Below are positions 37,801-52,800 of a stretch of 64,000 nt of DNA, piece by piece. This DNA is from Bolinopsis microptera. Lineage: Eukaryota > Ctenophora > Tentaculata > Lobata > Bolinopsidae. A program made the translations under genes and the position numbers. The stretch lies in NCBI RefSeq assembly GCF_026151205.1, contig NC_087074.1, positions 8,101,726 through 8,165,725 of the forward strand, in the 5' to 3' direction. Position 1 is the stretch's first letter; the number at the start of each line of letters is the position of its first letter. Below the pieces are notes generated by a model. That model saw only the letters and a program-made list of their open reading frames with translations. It searched no databases and had not been told where the DNA came from.

Positions 37801-40800
37801 GTCAACCTAAATATTTTAGGCATAATTCTGATGACGGAACTTGTTTTGGAACAATTACAGCTCATTTTCAATCTGAATAGTTGCTCGGGTTCAATAAACG
37901 TTCTATAAATACAAGCTTTAGTCGCGGTTTATGGTTTGACACTTTTCATTCGATTTGTCGATTCTTCTATAACAATTTCAACTTCTCACCCTTACAATTT
38001 CGTCTTGTCAGCCCTATGGTTTATGGTTTGACACTTTTCATTCGATTTGATAATTCTTCTATAACAATTCCAACTTCTCACCCTTACAATTTCATCTAGT
38101 CAGCCCTACGGATGACGATAGAATCCAATGATAAGACAATCTATGGGATCAAGACTGATGCGGAAAGATACTTCTGGATCGGATATCTATCTACAGTTGT
38201 CATCTCATCGCTCGTCGGCGATGTCGTCATATTGGTGGCTTCCAAAAAAGCAGACGTTTTTAAGCTCAACGGCTTCCTGATTGGCCTGATACAACACATA
38301 GCTATCAGCGATTTGATCATGTCAGTTGGCTACATATCTCCAATTATTGTGTCATTGGTGTTGGAAAAGTGGGTTTTTGGGGACTATATTGCGTACACCC
38401 ACGAGTTCTTTGCTTATTCAGTGTTTCCAGTAACCAACATCCTGGTCTGCGCTCTGACAACAAGCAAGTACCTCATGATAAAATACCGGTTACAAGTACC
38501 ACGGTGGACTGAAAAGAAGGCTCACCTGGCCTGTGGTTTTCTTTGGATTTCGTGTGTTGTATTTTCATTTTCCCTGCTCATCATCAACAAGATGGACCTC
38601 ATATTTGACTACACCAGCTATGAAGTTGATTTTGTTCGGTCTAAAAACTATGTCTGGACATATGCTGGGTTGAGTGTGGGCTTGCTGTATTGTATTCCTA
38701 TAGTTGCAGTGGTTCTATCCTCCGTGCTAACTTTCAAATTTTTGGTAAAAGCAAGAAAGATATCCCGCCGTGGAGGAGGAACTCTGAGATGGCAGGGTAT
38801 GATGGCAGTCCTGCTAACTGGCATTGTGTACTGTGTTTCTTCGCTCCCATACACCGTCTACAAGATGAGGAGACCATTCGTTCCAGAGACTCCACCGGGT
38901 TACTTTCACATACAATTCAAAAGACATTCCGAGTACATGACACTCCTAAACGTGATGGCGAACTTTTACATTTACAGTCTTACTGTTCGTAGCTTCAGGA
39001 GGTTCATATGGTCTAAGATTACTATGGTAACATCGCATTGGCTTTCTTGTCGTAAAAATGATTTAAAAACGTCAACGGCTATACTAAATAGAAATGAAAC
39101 AGACAGTCACCCAAAACAGACTAATTTGGACGATATCACCACCGAGCGGTTACGAACATACCCGTTGGAAACGACGATATGACAGCCTCGAGTTTAGTTC
39201 TTCAATGAATCTAAGGGTGAATATTTCGAACCGAATTTTCCACCTTTTTTCAGCACAGTTTTTGAAATCTTGTCGGGATATCAATGAGCTTGAGACAGAA
39301 CAGATTACGGTTTAATTTTATTTAATTTTTAGAAATTATGGTAGGGGTTGTACGTAATTTGCAATGACCATGATTATTCAAAACTGTACGCCCAACCATT
39401 TAGGTCTATTTGGCTAGATGATTATAGTCGATTATGTATGCAGTCAGGCATATTCATGAACTAGTGTGAGACCTTTCAGCAGTTTGGTAATCCCAGTAAA
39501 TTAAAAAGATTATTAAAGCGTCATTAAACTGTCTTCATCTCCTCATATCCCTCACTCTCGAAGAGCGAGCCTCGCATCATCAGTTGGTCTTGGGGATAGA
39601 ACTGACGGCCAAAAGACAAAAAAAATCATCATATCAGAAATAGTAACATTTTTTTAGTTAATATTATCTCATAGTGAATATTATTAATAATGACATGAGT
39701 GTTTACTTTGTGATGTAGTAGGTTTTAACGTCGAATTAATTGGTTTGTTTTTAGATGTACTATCATATTCTTGATCTTAGTTCATATTAAGTTTAGTATT
39801 TAGTTTTCGGAGTATTGTGATTTTTGGAGTATTGTGATAACCGCTTTGACATAATCAATTTTTATTTTTACTTAGATTGCTGATACAGTACATAAGCGGG
39901 AAAAAAATATTATTTTTTTGAATTTAAAATTAAAATCTGTATTATCACTTAAAATTGATATCCCAATGTGCTACTTTCAGTGATTTCGGGAACCAATTTC
40001 GACTTACAAAATCACAAACTTACCGATGTATTTACATACAAAATCACAAACTTACCGATGTATTTGAGGGCCCTACAAAGTGTTCTGATGCTGTAACAGG
40101 GCCTATGTCCTCGACCATCAGTCAAAACATCCGCTGCTTGTTTTCTTAGGTCGGTGTACAGAGATACCTGAGCGACAAGCTACATTTAAAGGAGGATTTA
40201 ACTCAATGAGCTATTTAATTATTTATTTAATCATTTTTGAGAAGAATAGTATGCTATAATTGAGATATTTATCTCATTTAAGTAAAGACCAGTTGCAGTT
40301 TTAGGGTGAAATTTAAAATGTTGATGTAAATAAATTAGTTTCCAAGAAAAATTCAAAAATGAAAATCTACAATAATTAAAAACAATAATATGACGTACAA
40401 TTTTAGTGATCATAACGGACGGCAAGTTGAGGTGGTGAAGATAAGCAGCTGTCAAAGTTCGTAAATCTCCAGCCTCCGTCAGCTCGTCTACAAATATCTC
40501 TGTAAACCTGTCGAAATAAAATCAAATATTGACATACCAGGTGCAGTTAACCATTAATAATTAAACTGATAAATTTAACCAGACTGAAAAATATAATTTA
40601 AATCTCCGATCACATAAAGTGATAACGTGGAAGGCAAAAGAAAATAATTAAATGCATTCTGAATGTATGAAGGAAACCTATTCTTTATTCCCACGGGTAA
40701 ATCTTTTTTCCCAATGTCAGTAGACGGATTCATAGCGGCGAACAAACGGAAGTTCGGGTGCTTTTTAACAACATCCATGTTCCTGAAAATGAAATCCTTC

Positions 40801-43800
40801 GCTGAATGAACTGGCTTATAAAATACATGGTACCTTTAATAACAGCAAAAATAAACATGTCAGTATCATGAGGTCTAGTGTCTGATTTCAGAAACAACAC
40901 TAGGCTACTGAGAAAAACTCTGGCAACTTTCTACCCACCCTGATTCTACGACAAGAAATCCGGATCCGTCTAGAATACAGTTCAAACTCTCCAAAACTTC
41001 AAGAGGGGCCAGGTTTATCTCATCTAGTAGAACCCAGTCTCCGTTCCTTACCGCTTGAACTAGTGAACCCTAGATACGACATTTGTTATGTTTGTTATTA
41101 CACAAAATAGAGCTGGGAACCAGCGGAGGAAAGACTCAGGGGGACTGTATTCACATCGAACATGTCTCACGACAGGAAGTTATTAGGAAAAGACATCACC
41201 TACCAAATCAAAAAAAAATGTATGATTAAAAGTGGCAACTTAAAGTTTTCCTGTCACCTCTTAATGACACCAACAAATCAAAATTATAAACGAAATTTAC
41301 CTCAATAAACGCAAAAGCAAAGGAGTTTTCAATCTGGTTTATCTGCTTGCTTATCTTATTCGCCTCGGCACCAAGTTTGCACCACTGCTTTGACGCTGGC
41401 ATCTTCTTGCTAATGTGAAGAATCGCTTGCAGAAGGGTGCCCCATTCCTTTTGTCTCCAACAAATCTAAAGGATGTATTATTACATAAGATCTCAAAGCC
41501 TCGACGACAGAACTGTAATTAAGAGCCAGATGTCAGATGTGATGCAAGACAGACACGCGTTTCTTCCTCCGGTAATTCATTAATCTTCTTTATCCAGTAA
41601 ATTACATCACACACACACACCTGAACTTTTTGAAGGAAGTTTGCGTTTTTAGTGACAGAGAAGGAATCTTTAAAAAGGAGCTCGAAGGTGGTGTATAGTG
41701 GTTTCATGAGCTGGACTACATCAAGTGGCTTAAATCTGAAATAAAATTGTTGATTAGAAACTGTTCTATCGTCATTGGTTTGTTTTTTTGCTAAAAACGC
41801 GACGTTCGATGACCTTGTGTAACTGCTAACTTTGAAACTCAGCCAATTATGGCGTCTGGCTGGTTTCTCATGCGGTCCACTAATAAAATAAATTATTAAA
41901 ACATATAGTATTATAACAACACATTAATCTAGACTCCTCACCCGCCAATAAGATCGGCTGCATCACTCTGTTGAGACATGTTTATCACGACCAGGTTGTT
42001 GCCCGTTCTTGCTGCTAGATGCTGGACTGACGCCGTTTTACCGTTACCTGCGAGGTTTAATGTTGTCAGTAAAATTAAAATTAAATTGTTAAACTATAGT
42101 ATGTAAATTTAGATGATAGAGAAAAGGGAGTAGGAATAGCCGCGTTTTTCCTTTGTCGGACTAAGCAATATATTGCAAGCAGCTGTGCTTAATAACCCCT
42201 TCTCGGCTTCTCCCTCGACCAGTAACCACTCTGGTCTTCTTCAGTTACCAGGTTCGATTGTTATGGGAAGCTGAGACAGGACGTTGAAGCATTACACATC
42301 AAACAAATTCGGAAAGCCCCTGCACTCTTCAGTCTTCATGATAGGGCGATGATAATAACGAATTGACCTGGCAGCTACGCGTACGGCAGCTACCACTTAA
42401 TTTCTTTGATTTGGTTATAAAAGCAGCTACAACCGAAATCCAGTCGAGCATCTGCTACCTAAGACTTACAATTGAATCTAGCTATAATCATCATAATGTA
42501 ATGATCAGAACATTTATCCTAACCTTTAAGATTTAACAAGCTATAAATATAATAATTATAATAATATTAGTCCCAACCCCGGCCCTAGCTAGACGCTACG
42601 TCAGGTTATCAGTCAGGTCTCCAATAATTGTCTCTCAATAATTGTTCTTCACACGTCCACTGTAACTGTCCAGTTGTCTTGTTATTTCGTTAAACTGATT
42701 CTGTCTATTTCAGCCATTGTTTTAATTGTTTAACTGTACACGTGACACGACCCCCAGACCGATATCAACTTAGAAAATCATTCAGTGCGATACTTTATAG
42801 TTGAAACACCTGTCTCTACTATATTTTATATAATACTATCGTACCATTAAGTTTTCTCGAGAATGTGCCAACCTTTTAGCCTTTTGTTAAACCGAATAGA
42901 ACTAACTCGTTTGACTTTGGATATTAACTAAAATCTCGGTAGCACATAACAGTATTGTAATTGGTTAAGTTTTCGTTTTGAAAGATTTTAATTGTTTCAA
43001 CCGATTTGTGTTCGAAGCTGAAAGGTCTGGTATACCTGGTATACCTGGTATACAATATACAGTGAAAATCTTAAGTCCTAACTACGGACCATCTTATCAC
43101 AGACCAATTTATTATAAGACCAATTTTAATTCCTGCACTTGGCCCTATCTAAAATTGAATTAGAATACCCGACCATCTGAACTTAGTCGAACATAACATC
43201 CGATATCTACGTATTTGCGGTAGTCGGAAGATTGTAGTTTGTTTGTAACTATTAACTGCAATTATTCGAGACATCAAAACATTGTATCTCGCTGGAAAGT
43301 TGAAACCCATTTTTACTGCTAAGTCATATCTGCCTTCATACCAGTATTTAATAATTAAGGATCCCTTCCGTTAAATGTTTCCACAGAATATCTCAACCGT
43401 GCAATCAGCAATTAAGATATTATTATCCAGTAACCACTTTATTGGTATTATGCGGCCGCTTATCTTTTGTGGATGAAAAATTACGCTTTTTATTGTCAAA
43501 GATTACAAATCTGAGCCAGGTTTGTCAGCTGCAAATAATTTGCTACAGAGACCTTTAATTAAGCGAGAGTTCACGAAATATACTACTTGTTACTGTATTA
43601 GTATATGTATATTTGTGATGGCAACAAAATCAAATATATTATATTTATGGCATGCCTATTCTGCTGTTAGGAGAGAAATCATTGGATCGATTTAATGATC
43701 GAATTTAAAAGGCAATTTGAGCAGGTGCTTGTTTACTCATACTGGGCCGCGCTCAGCCTGTCATTCCGCCAATCTTTATTCGTATAGTATACAGTGGGGT

Positions 43801-46800
43801 GACATATGTTTTCGTCACTTCTGAATGTGCGCATTTTAGCGCGCGAGTTTGCGTGCACGTCACGTGATATTGTTAGCAGTGAGTGTAATCACGAGTCTGG
43901 AGAATTTGTCTAGTACAAGGCCCAGACCCTTTAGCGTATCTGTAGTAAATTTTGTGGCGATGTAATATCTATGACACCACTAAAAATTGAGGAATAGGGA
44001 AGTGTTCACAATATCCAACTTAGCATGGTAAACTTATGATATCTCTGGCTGAAGATGAACAACTCTAACAGTATTTATTTTTTCATTTTTTTATTTTTTT
44101 ATTTTTTTTTTCAGTATTTATTTTAATCAGCTGAGAAACATTAATTGGTATTGTTACCTTATCAATATGTATACGTCATATATATATATATATGTCGTCT
44201 CGCTTTATATATAGTAAGATTACTTCGAAATTGAGACCGATATACGTACAGTACTTTCAGGTGAGAGGTCGCATAGAAAAATCTATTAGAAAATTATATA
44301 GCAATTATCTTACAGTATAATTATTACATAACACCCAATATAAGGTCTCAATATGGGAAATTTATAGAACTGGAACTGCTGTTGAGAAATATCATATTAA
44401 AAGTCTCGGTAGCTTTCGCAGCTGTAACCTATTACCAATGCTAAGATTGGACCAGATCGCATTAACTTGCTATAAAGTTCAAAGATAAAACTAGAGTTTC
44501 AATTTAAAGTCCACCTGTTACCGGTAAGATAGGTTTAATTGCTGGTCAGGGCTATTTTTAGTTAAAGTCAGCGAAATCGTAGGATTTCAAAGGAACGGAA
44601 TATTTCGTCACTTTGTAGACCCTTAAACATTTATCTTGTTTACCCTTTAGAATTAGAATGATCTAATATTTACAAATCGTAGCGTCAGCATAATGTGACA
44701 TGAGCCGACGATAAGACGATCAAAGAGCTACTTCACCAATTTCTGGAACTAAAATAGTCACAACAATAGGGAAAACTCCTGGACTGCCTGATGGAGTACG
44801 ATCACCTTGGAGATACAATCCTAGGTGACATCACCCTGGTTATCACCACAATAGGTCTACTCAGCAACCTCATCCTCTTCTCATACTTCCTCTGCAACCG
44901 AGCCTGGAGAAGACTCAGTGACACGCTCTACTTCCTCACCTGCCTGGTCGACATTGTCATCATCGTGTTCCATGTGCCGGTATCTCTGAGTCTCACTGCT
45001 AAGAGAGAGCCAGCAGTGTGGTTTCAGGGTGGGGTGGGATGTGGGGTCTGGGGTGTGGTTTGGAATACTGCCATGAGGCTCTCCATCTTTATCATCATGG
45101 CTCTCACGGTCAGTAGGATGATGATGTTACTCCACCCTTTTAGAAGGATAAGCAAGTTTTATATCCTGGTTTTTATTGGGGTATATTTTGCATGGGAGAT
45201 GGCACATTCTTTAATTCCTTTCTATTTTGGCCTGAAATACAGCTACCTGAAACAGATCGTCATGTGTATTTGGCCGGAGGATATCGTCTTTGGTTACCCC
45301 ACTAGCGGATTCTACGTCTGGTTTTTTTACAGGGCAATATTCGAGTTTGCGACCCCATACTTTGTCATCATAACCTGTTGTATCATCTCGATAGTATCTC
45401 TCCGTAAATCCAAACGGACTCACAAACATAACCCACCAGACTGCGTAAACACAAAAAACAACGCAACCACGACCATTATTCTGCTGGCATGCGCTTACAT
45501 TGTCTGCAACACACCAATCGTTATCTACAGCACGATCAGTTTCTTAGACTCATCTATCGACCCCAACAACTCGGTGTTTGCTTCCTGGGATGCCAGCAAC
45601 TACAACTACTGCTTCATAATCTCCTGCATCAACAGTGTGCTGCTCAATGCTGTAGTTAATCCCGTGCTCTTCTGTACCAGAGTAACAGCCATCAGAGCAT
45701 GGGTTAGAGGCTGCTTTGTGAAGAGGAGGAGGACGAAACAAGGACAGATAAGATGTGAATCTAGAGTTACAGCACCTACATTTCAACAAGCAAGTACCCA
45801 GCTATAGGTGGAAAGTTGGAAAATGTTGCACTCAGAAGAGCAACATTTTGACGTTAACCAGATTAACATAAATATTCAAATCTTTAAGAGACGGCCTGAT
45901 TAGTGATCTGCAATAAACCAGAATGTTCAGTTATTGCTTTATTGGGGGAGGACGCTAGATTCTCGTCCACTCCCTGATCAATTTATTTATTGCTTGTAGT
46001 GAATGCTTTCAGAGGAAAACATATTTTATAATCTTAAAGAGTCTTGACTTGAAAACGACGCCCTTGTCTACCCACCGATATAATATTTTGTTGTACAATT
46101 TATCGCGAATAGACTACAGAGATATTAATACCTTTCATGGAGCGGTTGGGCGAGGCCTCAATAGTAAAACAATTAAATTCATTCCTCAAGATGTGAGTTA
46201 CGCCCCTTATTTTATCTTTCATCTGAAGTCCATTAGAGAAATTGTAAGACTGTAATATCTCGAACTTACAATTATATTGATAAGGTGGACAATACCTTAA
46301 GAGATCACTGAAAACTATAACTTAGAGCGTCACGTTATCAAGATAATACATTGAATATGTAATTGTTCACCGAATAAGTTGAAACTAAACACTGTTACCA
46401 AGAAACTGAAGAACATGAATAATACATGATCTTATGATGTTTGGAGATCGTTCATGTTATTTACCTAATTAGGCAGTTAATCGTGTCAAAAAATCGAAAA
46501 AAACCAAGAATATGCCTCGTTATACGGTTCCGTGAAATATGTCTACGAATTCGCACACGACAAACTCAGACCAATGAGCGCAAGAGAAACTACTTAACAA
46601 TCATCAATCCGTGAGAAGTAAGAAGTGAGGGTAACTTACCAGTCTCGCCAGTGAGAAGCACAGGTTCACAGTGCAGGACAGCGCAGGCAAGCTTCTCCAG
46701 CAACACCACAGTGTGCCGAGTGTGGGCGAAGAGTGGGGTGGGGTGGGGTGTTCCCCCACATTGAAGAGTGCACCGCCCCACCGTGTAGTGGGTTCGGGAG

Positions 46801-49800
46801 GCAGTCACTACTGGCTGGTAGCTCGTCAGATAGCTCTCTACCTTGAGTGATTCGAGTTTTAAAACTGAAACTAAAAGAGAAAATATTTTGATATTCATTA
46901 CTAGCATGATGCTATACTTTCTGTCTTCAATAAGTCGAATTTAAAATATTCAAAATCATTTTGTTGATTTTGAATAAATTAATGATTGTTACCTTCGATT
47001 TTGGCATGCTGAGAAAAGTTCCGATCTTGTAGGCTGTCTCAGTGCGCTTTTGAGGGCAAGACTGCCAGCTGCAAAAACAATCAACTGCCTGCAACAGTTA
47101 AAATCGTTCATTTCGGAGCAATCAGGACATGTCGAAATTTCCTCTCAGTCAATTTATATAAATTCTAAGGTTCTACTTCATATTACAATGTCTTATTATA
47201 CGTAATATTAAGTACTGCAAGGAACATGGTTAAAAACTGCCAGCACGAACCTCCAAGAACACCTCTTTAGTGACGACAGTGAGGTTGTGAGTGAGGTGCC
47301 CCTGCACCCTGCTCGACCATTTCATTAATTGTCTGAGGGTAGAGTTAGATAGAGAGTTGTAGAGGTGAACCAGGCGCTCCGAGCAGCCGGCCAGTGCTGG
47401 GAACTTCCCTGATATAACCTGACAAGGGTGCTGATCAGACGATAAAGTTTGTTTTTAAAACAAAAGCTCTGTTTAGAAGCGGCCGATTATGCAGCAGACT
47501 AATGCGACTACGACTAATTAGACATTTTACAAATCCGTATTATGAGTTACCATCATAATATGCTTCTGATTACTCATAGATTACCATAAAATTTGGAGCC
47601 ACGCAATGACTAGTCGTTTCATCCCCACTATTTATGCAAGTAAAAGTTACGGCTCATATTTCTAGTTTTGCTCAATAATATTACTCTAGGAAATGCTGGT
47701 AACTTTAATTCCGTTCAAGATATAGACCTGCTTCAGTTGGATATCGTCGTAAAATTTCAGTCTGACTTGAATGAAAGTGTTGTCCAGCATAGCCAGTACA
47801 GGGTTATGTTTGTAACTGAAACCATTGTCAGTGACCCGCTGAGTAAGGAATATCGTAAAGTTGGGGTGGGTTGGAAGTTCCACTACCGGGGTCTGGATAC
47901 GACGAGTCTCTGTTACAGACTTTATCAGGGCTATCTGAGGAGGCGATGGAGTTGGTTAATGATTTCTGAGATTAATTATGCCAATATTTAGGAAATACAA
48001 ACCAAACTTTTTTACCTTAACTTTCATTAAAGACGCAGCTGGTACAAAAATAGGAGATCTGAAAATTGATCAAATTTGAAAAGTAAACACACGATGTCGG
48101 AGGGAGCGTGGTCGATATCCTCGAATATAATCCACTTCCCGGTGGAGGCTGCCCGAGTAATGATACCAGGCTGCCAGACATACTGTCCCGGCACTTCACT
48201 GCATACGTAGTTCCCTATCAGGATCTACAATTGGGATGAGAGTTTTTGTTATTGTCGATCTTACGTTGGAGGAAAAAAGATAAATACTTTTCCGGTTATG
48301 AAATGATATGAGAATCGTTTAGAATGCTGTTCACATGCAATTACTTTTAAAAATAAACAAATTAAAAGTTAAAACAAACAATACCCTCCACCCAATTGGG
48401 CATAGCTTGAATATCGTCAAAGGTAAACAATAAATTAAATTAATTAATAGGGTAAACATAAGAAAGGAGATTTTGTTGGACGATATCAAATGGAAATATC
48501 AATGAGATGATTGCTTGCATGGTCCACAAATATGGTTCCAATGTGAACAAAAGAAACGTGATCGAAGTGGTTTAGTCCCATAAAATATGTCACAAAATCA
48601 GTAATTTAGGAGAACAAAGTATTTAAGTATGTTGTTTAAATTACAATAGGAGAAACAGATAGCAGAAAGTGACCAACTTGTTCTCCCCTAGGCCTACCTT
48701 GCTATCAGTCTGTTCGTCCAATTGAACCGACAACACATCCTCCTGACTGAGCCCGAACAACGAAGCAAAATGCTCCAAGACGCACGTTTTTCCTGGAAAT
48801 TGAAACGGTTGAATGGCGAGACCGAACAGAGATTTAATCAAAGCAACCATTTTAGGTTTCAATAATTAGCAGGAACTCCTAAAATCAACTAAAACGAAAG
48901 GTATAATGACAAGATATAGTTTACCTGACCCTATTTGACCCTGTAATAAAACTGGCTTTCTAGCATCATATGCTTCGCCGATATGTGCGATTGCTTCTTC
49001 AACATTTGATGTGCGGACGAGTTCTTTAACTGTACCCTGAACATTGAGCTGCGTTATTTAAAGTAACCCAACGGACACGGGTAAAGGTGGTGCAAGTTTA
49101 TTTGACACGTGACAGTGGTAATCCAATCAGCTTGTAGAACCAACCTATCTATTTCATACTTACTGTTTGATTCTGAACAAACTTGTGACATCTCCTTACC
49201 ACACGTGTTTGAGTTAGCAGAAAGCAATATGACAAACCCTTTTATGGTGTCCCAAGTGGATTTACCTACCATGTAAGCACCTAAGAGCGTTTCTCCTTAA
49301 AAAATGGATGGTATGGCTAAAATTGTAAGTTTGAATGTAAAGAGGTTTTGATCCGCAAGCAATGCACATTGCACTACTCACCTTCTTTTGCTTTATATGA
49401 AGGGTACCGCCACAAGTGTCAAATATGGAATGTGACAATCTCTCCAGATACACTGGTTCTGAATCATCCATAACTGCGTCACCAGTACCGTCTTCCTTCC
49501 TGACAAAACAAGGAAATGAAAAGTGATAAAGGCCAGGCAGGTTATGATTACAACATGTTCAAATATTAAAAAGCTGAGGGGATTTTCTATTAATTTGCTT
49601 CTGCCGTCCTACCCGTGGTGCCAGATTAACAATGAGGAAATAAGTGGTGTTTCTTTCAAACCTCTTTTTTGCAACTCTAGTATTACCTGATAGTTAATAA
49701 TGGGACAACAAAATTTGAGAGTTTACCAAAGATCCCCGGGGTAATCCACAGGTGTCGAGGTACCAAACACGTCGTCATTCAGACCATTGCACAGTGTCAG

Positions 49801-52800
49801 CAAGTGCTCTGCACTCCTGGGTGAGAGTTGTTTTAAAGGGGGCACTGTATTATAGCCGTACTTCAAGCAAACTTTACGCGGCACCTCCAAACTGCAGTGA
49901 CGCGAATGGGCACTCACGTGCTATGCGCATGCCGTAGAATTGGCGCGCGGCGCGTAAAAACCTAAAATTCGTCGCTTAGTCAAGGAAGTTGTCATGACTT
50001 TGTGCCATCGCGCCGTACACAACCTACTATTTCACAGTGCTCCGTTTGAGCACATGTGGCAAAAGAGTGGTCCTACCTGCTTATTTCAGCATCACCGGAT
50101 TTCCTTAACCTCAGCAAATCTTCTTTACAGATAAGATCTTTGCATTGGGGAACACTCTTGACAATGCTGAAATTTAAGAGTCAAGAGTTGAGAAAATATC
50201 TTGCACACCCATAGTTAGCAAATTTAGTTCCGTAAATTCCTCTTTTTTTGGAACGGTGGGATTAGAATTGAATGAAAACTGCACATTCTTTGTAAATAGT
50301 GTACCTTGTTATTCCTGACAATATGTTAAGAGTATCTTTCGAGGACAGATCATCTTTGAGAATTCCCACCTTTGATATCATAAAATTGTAGCATTCTCTG
50401 AAAGTTGTCAGATTAATTTGAGTATGTCATCATAATGTCATGGTGGTCAGAAGATGTGATGGCCCCGTCAAGTCTTGACGAAACTCAACATAGGTCACAT
50501 GTAATTTGAGTATTATATATGAAATAGGAATGAAATTAACTCATCACGTTTAAACATACGACACACGTACTCGTGTTCTAGATATTCTGTCAAATTGAAA
50601 ATGTCACGAATGCTTATTTAAACAGTACAAAGTTAGACTTAACGGGCGGCAGAGCTTTTGGCAGACTTACACGGATATGTTGGTATGCGCTGCAGTCTTT
50701 CCTAAGGCATGCACATACTCCACATGTTTCGTCTGGTCCTCACTTCCTCGCACCACGAAAACCTGGACGGAAAGAGATCAGTTATCAGGCGGATTTGAAA
50801 ACGTTTCTTAAGAAATTATTAATTGTGTTGGGGACAATTCACTAGAGGTACAGGAATTAGATTTGACTTGAGAAGTTGACAACACAGTGATTGGAAGCAG
50901 TACTGAAAACATGGCGCCCATCCTCTGCCAAATGAAGACCGATGACTCAGTCAATCACTAGTCACTACTACAAGATAATGTAGGTAGCTGCAGTGGCGTA
51001 ACGAAGGGCCCCGCCGACCCCCATCTTAGGGGGGCGCCAAATCGTCGTTTGAATGTGGGACAATTTGGAAAAAGTTTACAGGTTTACTACGGACTACGGT
51101 ACTAGCAAAACTGCCCGTTTTGCTCTAGAAACTCACTTTTTAGAGATTTTACCGGCGTATCCTCTAAAATCATCTAATTTGTTCAATTTCAGGGAGGGGC
51201 GCCAAAAGAGGAAAGGGCGCCAACAGGCAACGTTACGCCACTGGGTAAGTGATCACAGACTAAAAGACTAAACCCGAAAAACTTACTTTGCAAAGGGAAC
51301 GACAGGTGGAAGCAACATGATAACATATCTCAGGTACTAGCCAGCATGTGTAGAGATAATCTACTATCTTTTCAGCATTGTTCAACTCCTTCAACCCCTG
51401 AATTGGAAACAAATGAAAAAAAAGTGTGTTACATATTAAAGGGTCATGACGCTGGAGATTTGGTATCAAAAAATATTTGAATAGTGATAAAAATAGTATT
51501 TATAATATAAAATGCAATCACTATGTGAAAGAACGGACTTTCTAACTGATTCAATTACCAAGTTACAGCCCCATATCACTAATTTCATGTAGCGTCACGG
51601 CAGCCCTCTCCATGACATGCTTGGTTAAAATAACACAGTACTAGGGCACTTTGTGTTCCCACTTCCTTTGCTTGTGGTGTTTTGAGTTTTGACTTAGCTA
51701 TATTTAGTTACTTTTTATTGCAGCAGTTCAGAATCAGCTGTGTACTCAATGTAAACATCAATACTTCATGCTTATAAAATTATAACATAACTAAAAATCA
51801 AATTGTATTCATAAATTTTACAACCGTGGAAACAGTTTCAAGAAATATGCAGCTTATTCGAGACGGGAGAAAAATTGAGACTCCTTAATGGCTGTGTATT
51901 GGTCTGAAGGATACAGTCTTCTTATTTCCCCGATTACACACAGCCCATTCCGAAGGCACACAACTCCAGTAGACCAGTACCTCCTGATTTCCAATAGCCG
52001 TTTTGAACAGTTCGTACTCTGTCACACATCGTATACCTTTGTCTTCCAAAATCGAAACCATGAGACACATGCTTTCTCGACAGTAGTAGTTCTCTATCTT
52101 GATGGCAGTCTAATACACAGACCACATGAGCACCAGCTTTCAATCGGTACTAGAGCTGGTAGAGCACTGAGGCGAGATCCTTCCGGGATGTATGATCCTT
52201 CTTCGTCTGTATCAGTATCGCATGATCCATAGCCTTGCTGGCTAAGCTCGGGTGGGCGACAATTGACCCCCTCCCCCCGACAATTGACCCTAACCCTGAC
52301 CCTGACCCTGACCCTAACCCTAACCCTGACCCTAACCCTGACCCAGGACCCTAACCCTGACCCAGGACCCTGAGCCTGAGCCTGACCCTGACCCTGACCC
52401 TGACCCTGACCCTGACCCTGACCCTGACCCTGACCCTGACCCTAACCCTGACCGTGACCCAGGACCCTGACCCTGACCCTGACCCTGACCCTGACCCTGA
52501 CCCTGACCCTGACCCTGACCCTGACCCTGACCCTGACCCTGACCCTGACCCTGACCCTGACCGGTACTAGAGCACTGAGGCGAGATCCTTCCGGGATGTA
52601 CGATCCTTCTTCGTCTGTATCAGTATCGCATGATCCATAGCCTTGCTGGCTAAGCTCGGGTGGGCGACAATTGACCCCCCCCCCCGACAATTGACCCTAA
52701 CCCTGACCCTGACCCTGACCCTGACCCTAACCCTAACCCTAACCCTAACCCTGACCCTGACCCTGACCCTGACCCTGACCCTGACCCTGACTCTGACCCT

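Noticed and set aside
49723-49937. Open frames between midasin exons 4 and 5
   Set aside because: Exons 4 and 5 join in frame without them and no midasin similarity is visible.
51885-52232. Overlapping frames just right of midasin exon 2 as an extra exon
   Set aside because: Exon 1 and exon 2 already join in phase 0, and the region merges into the telomere-like leader unit.
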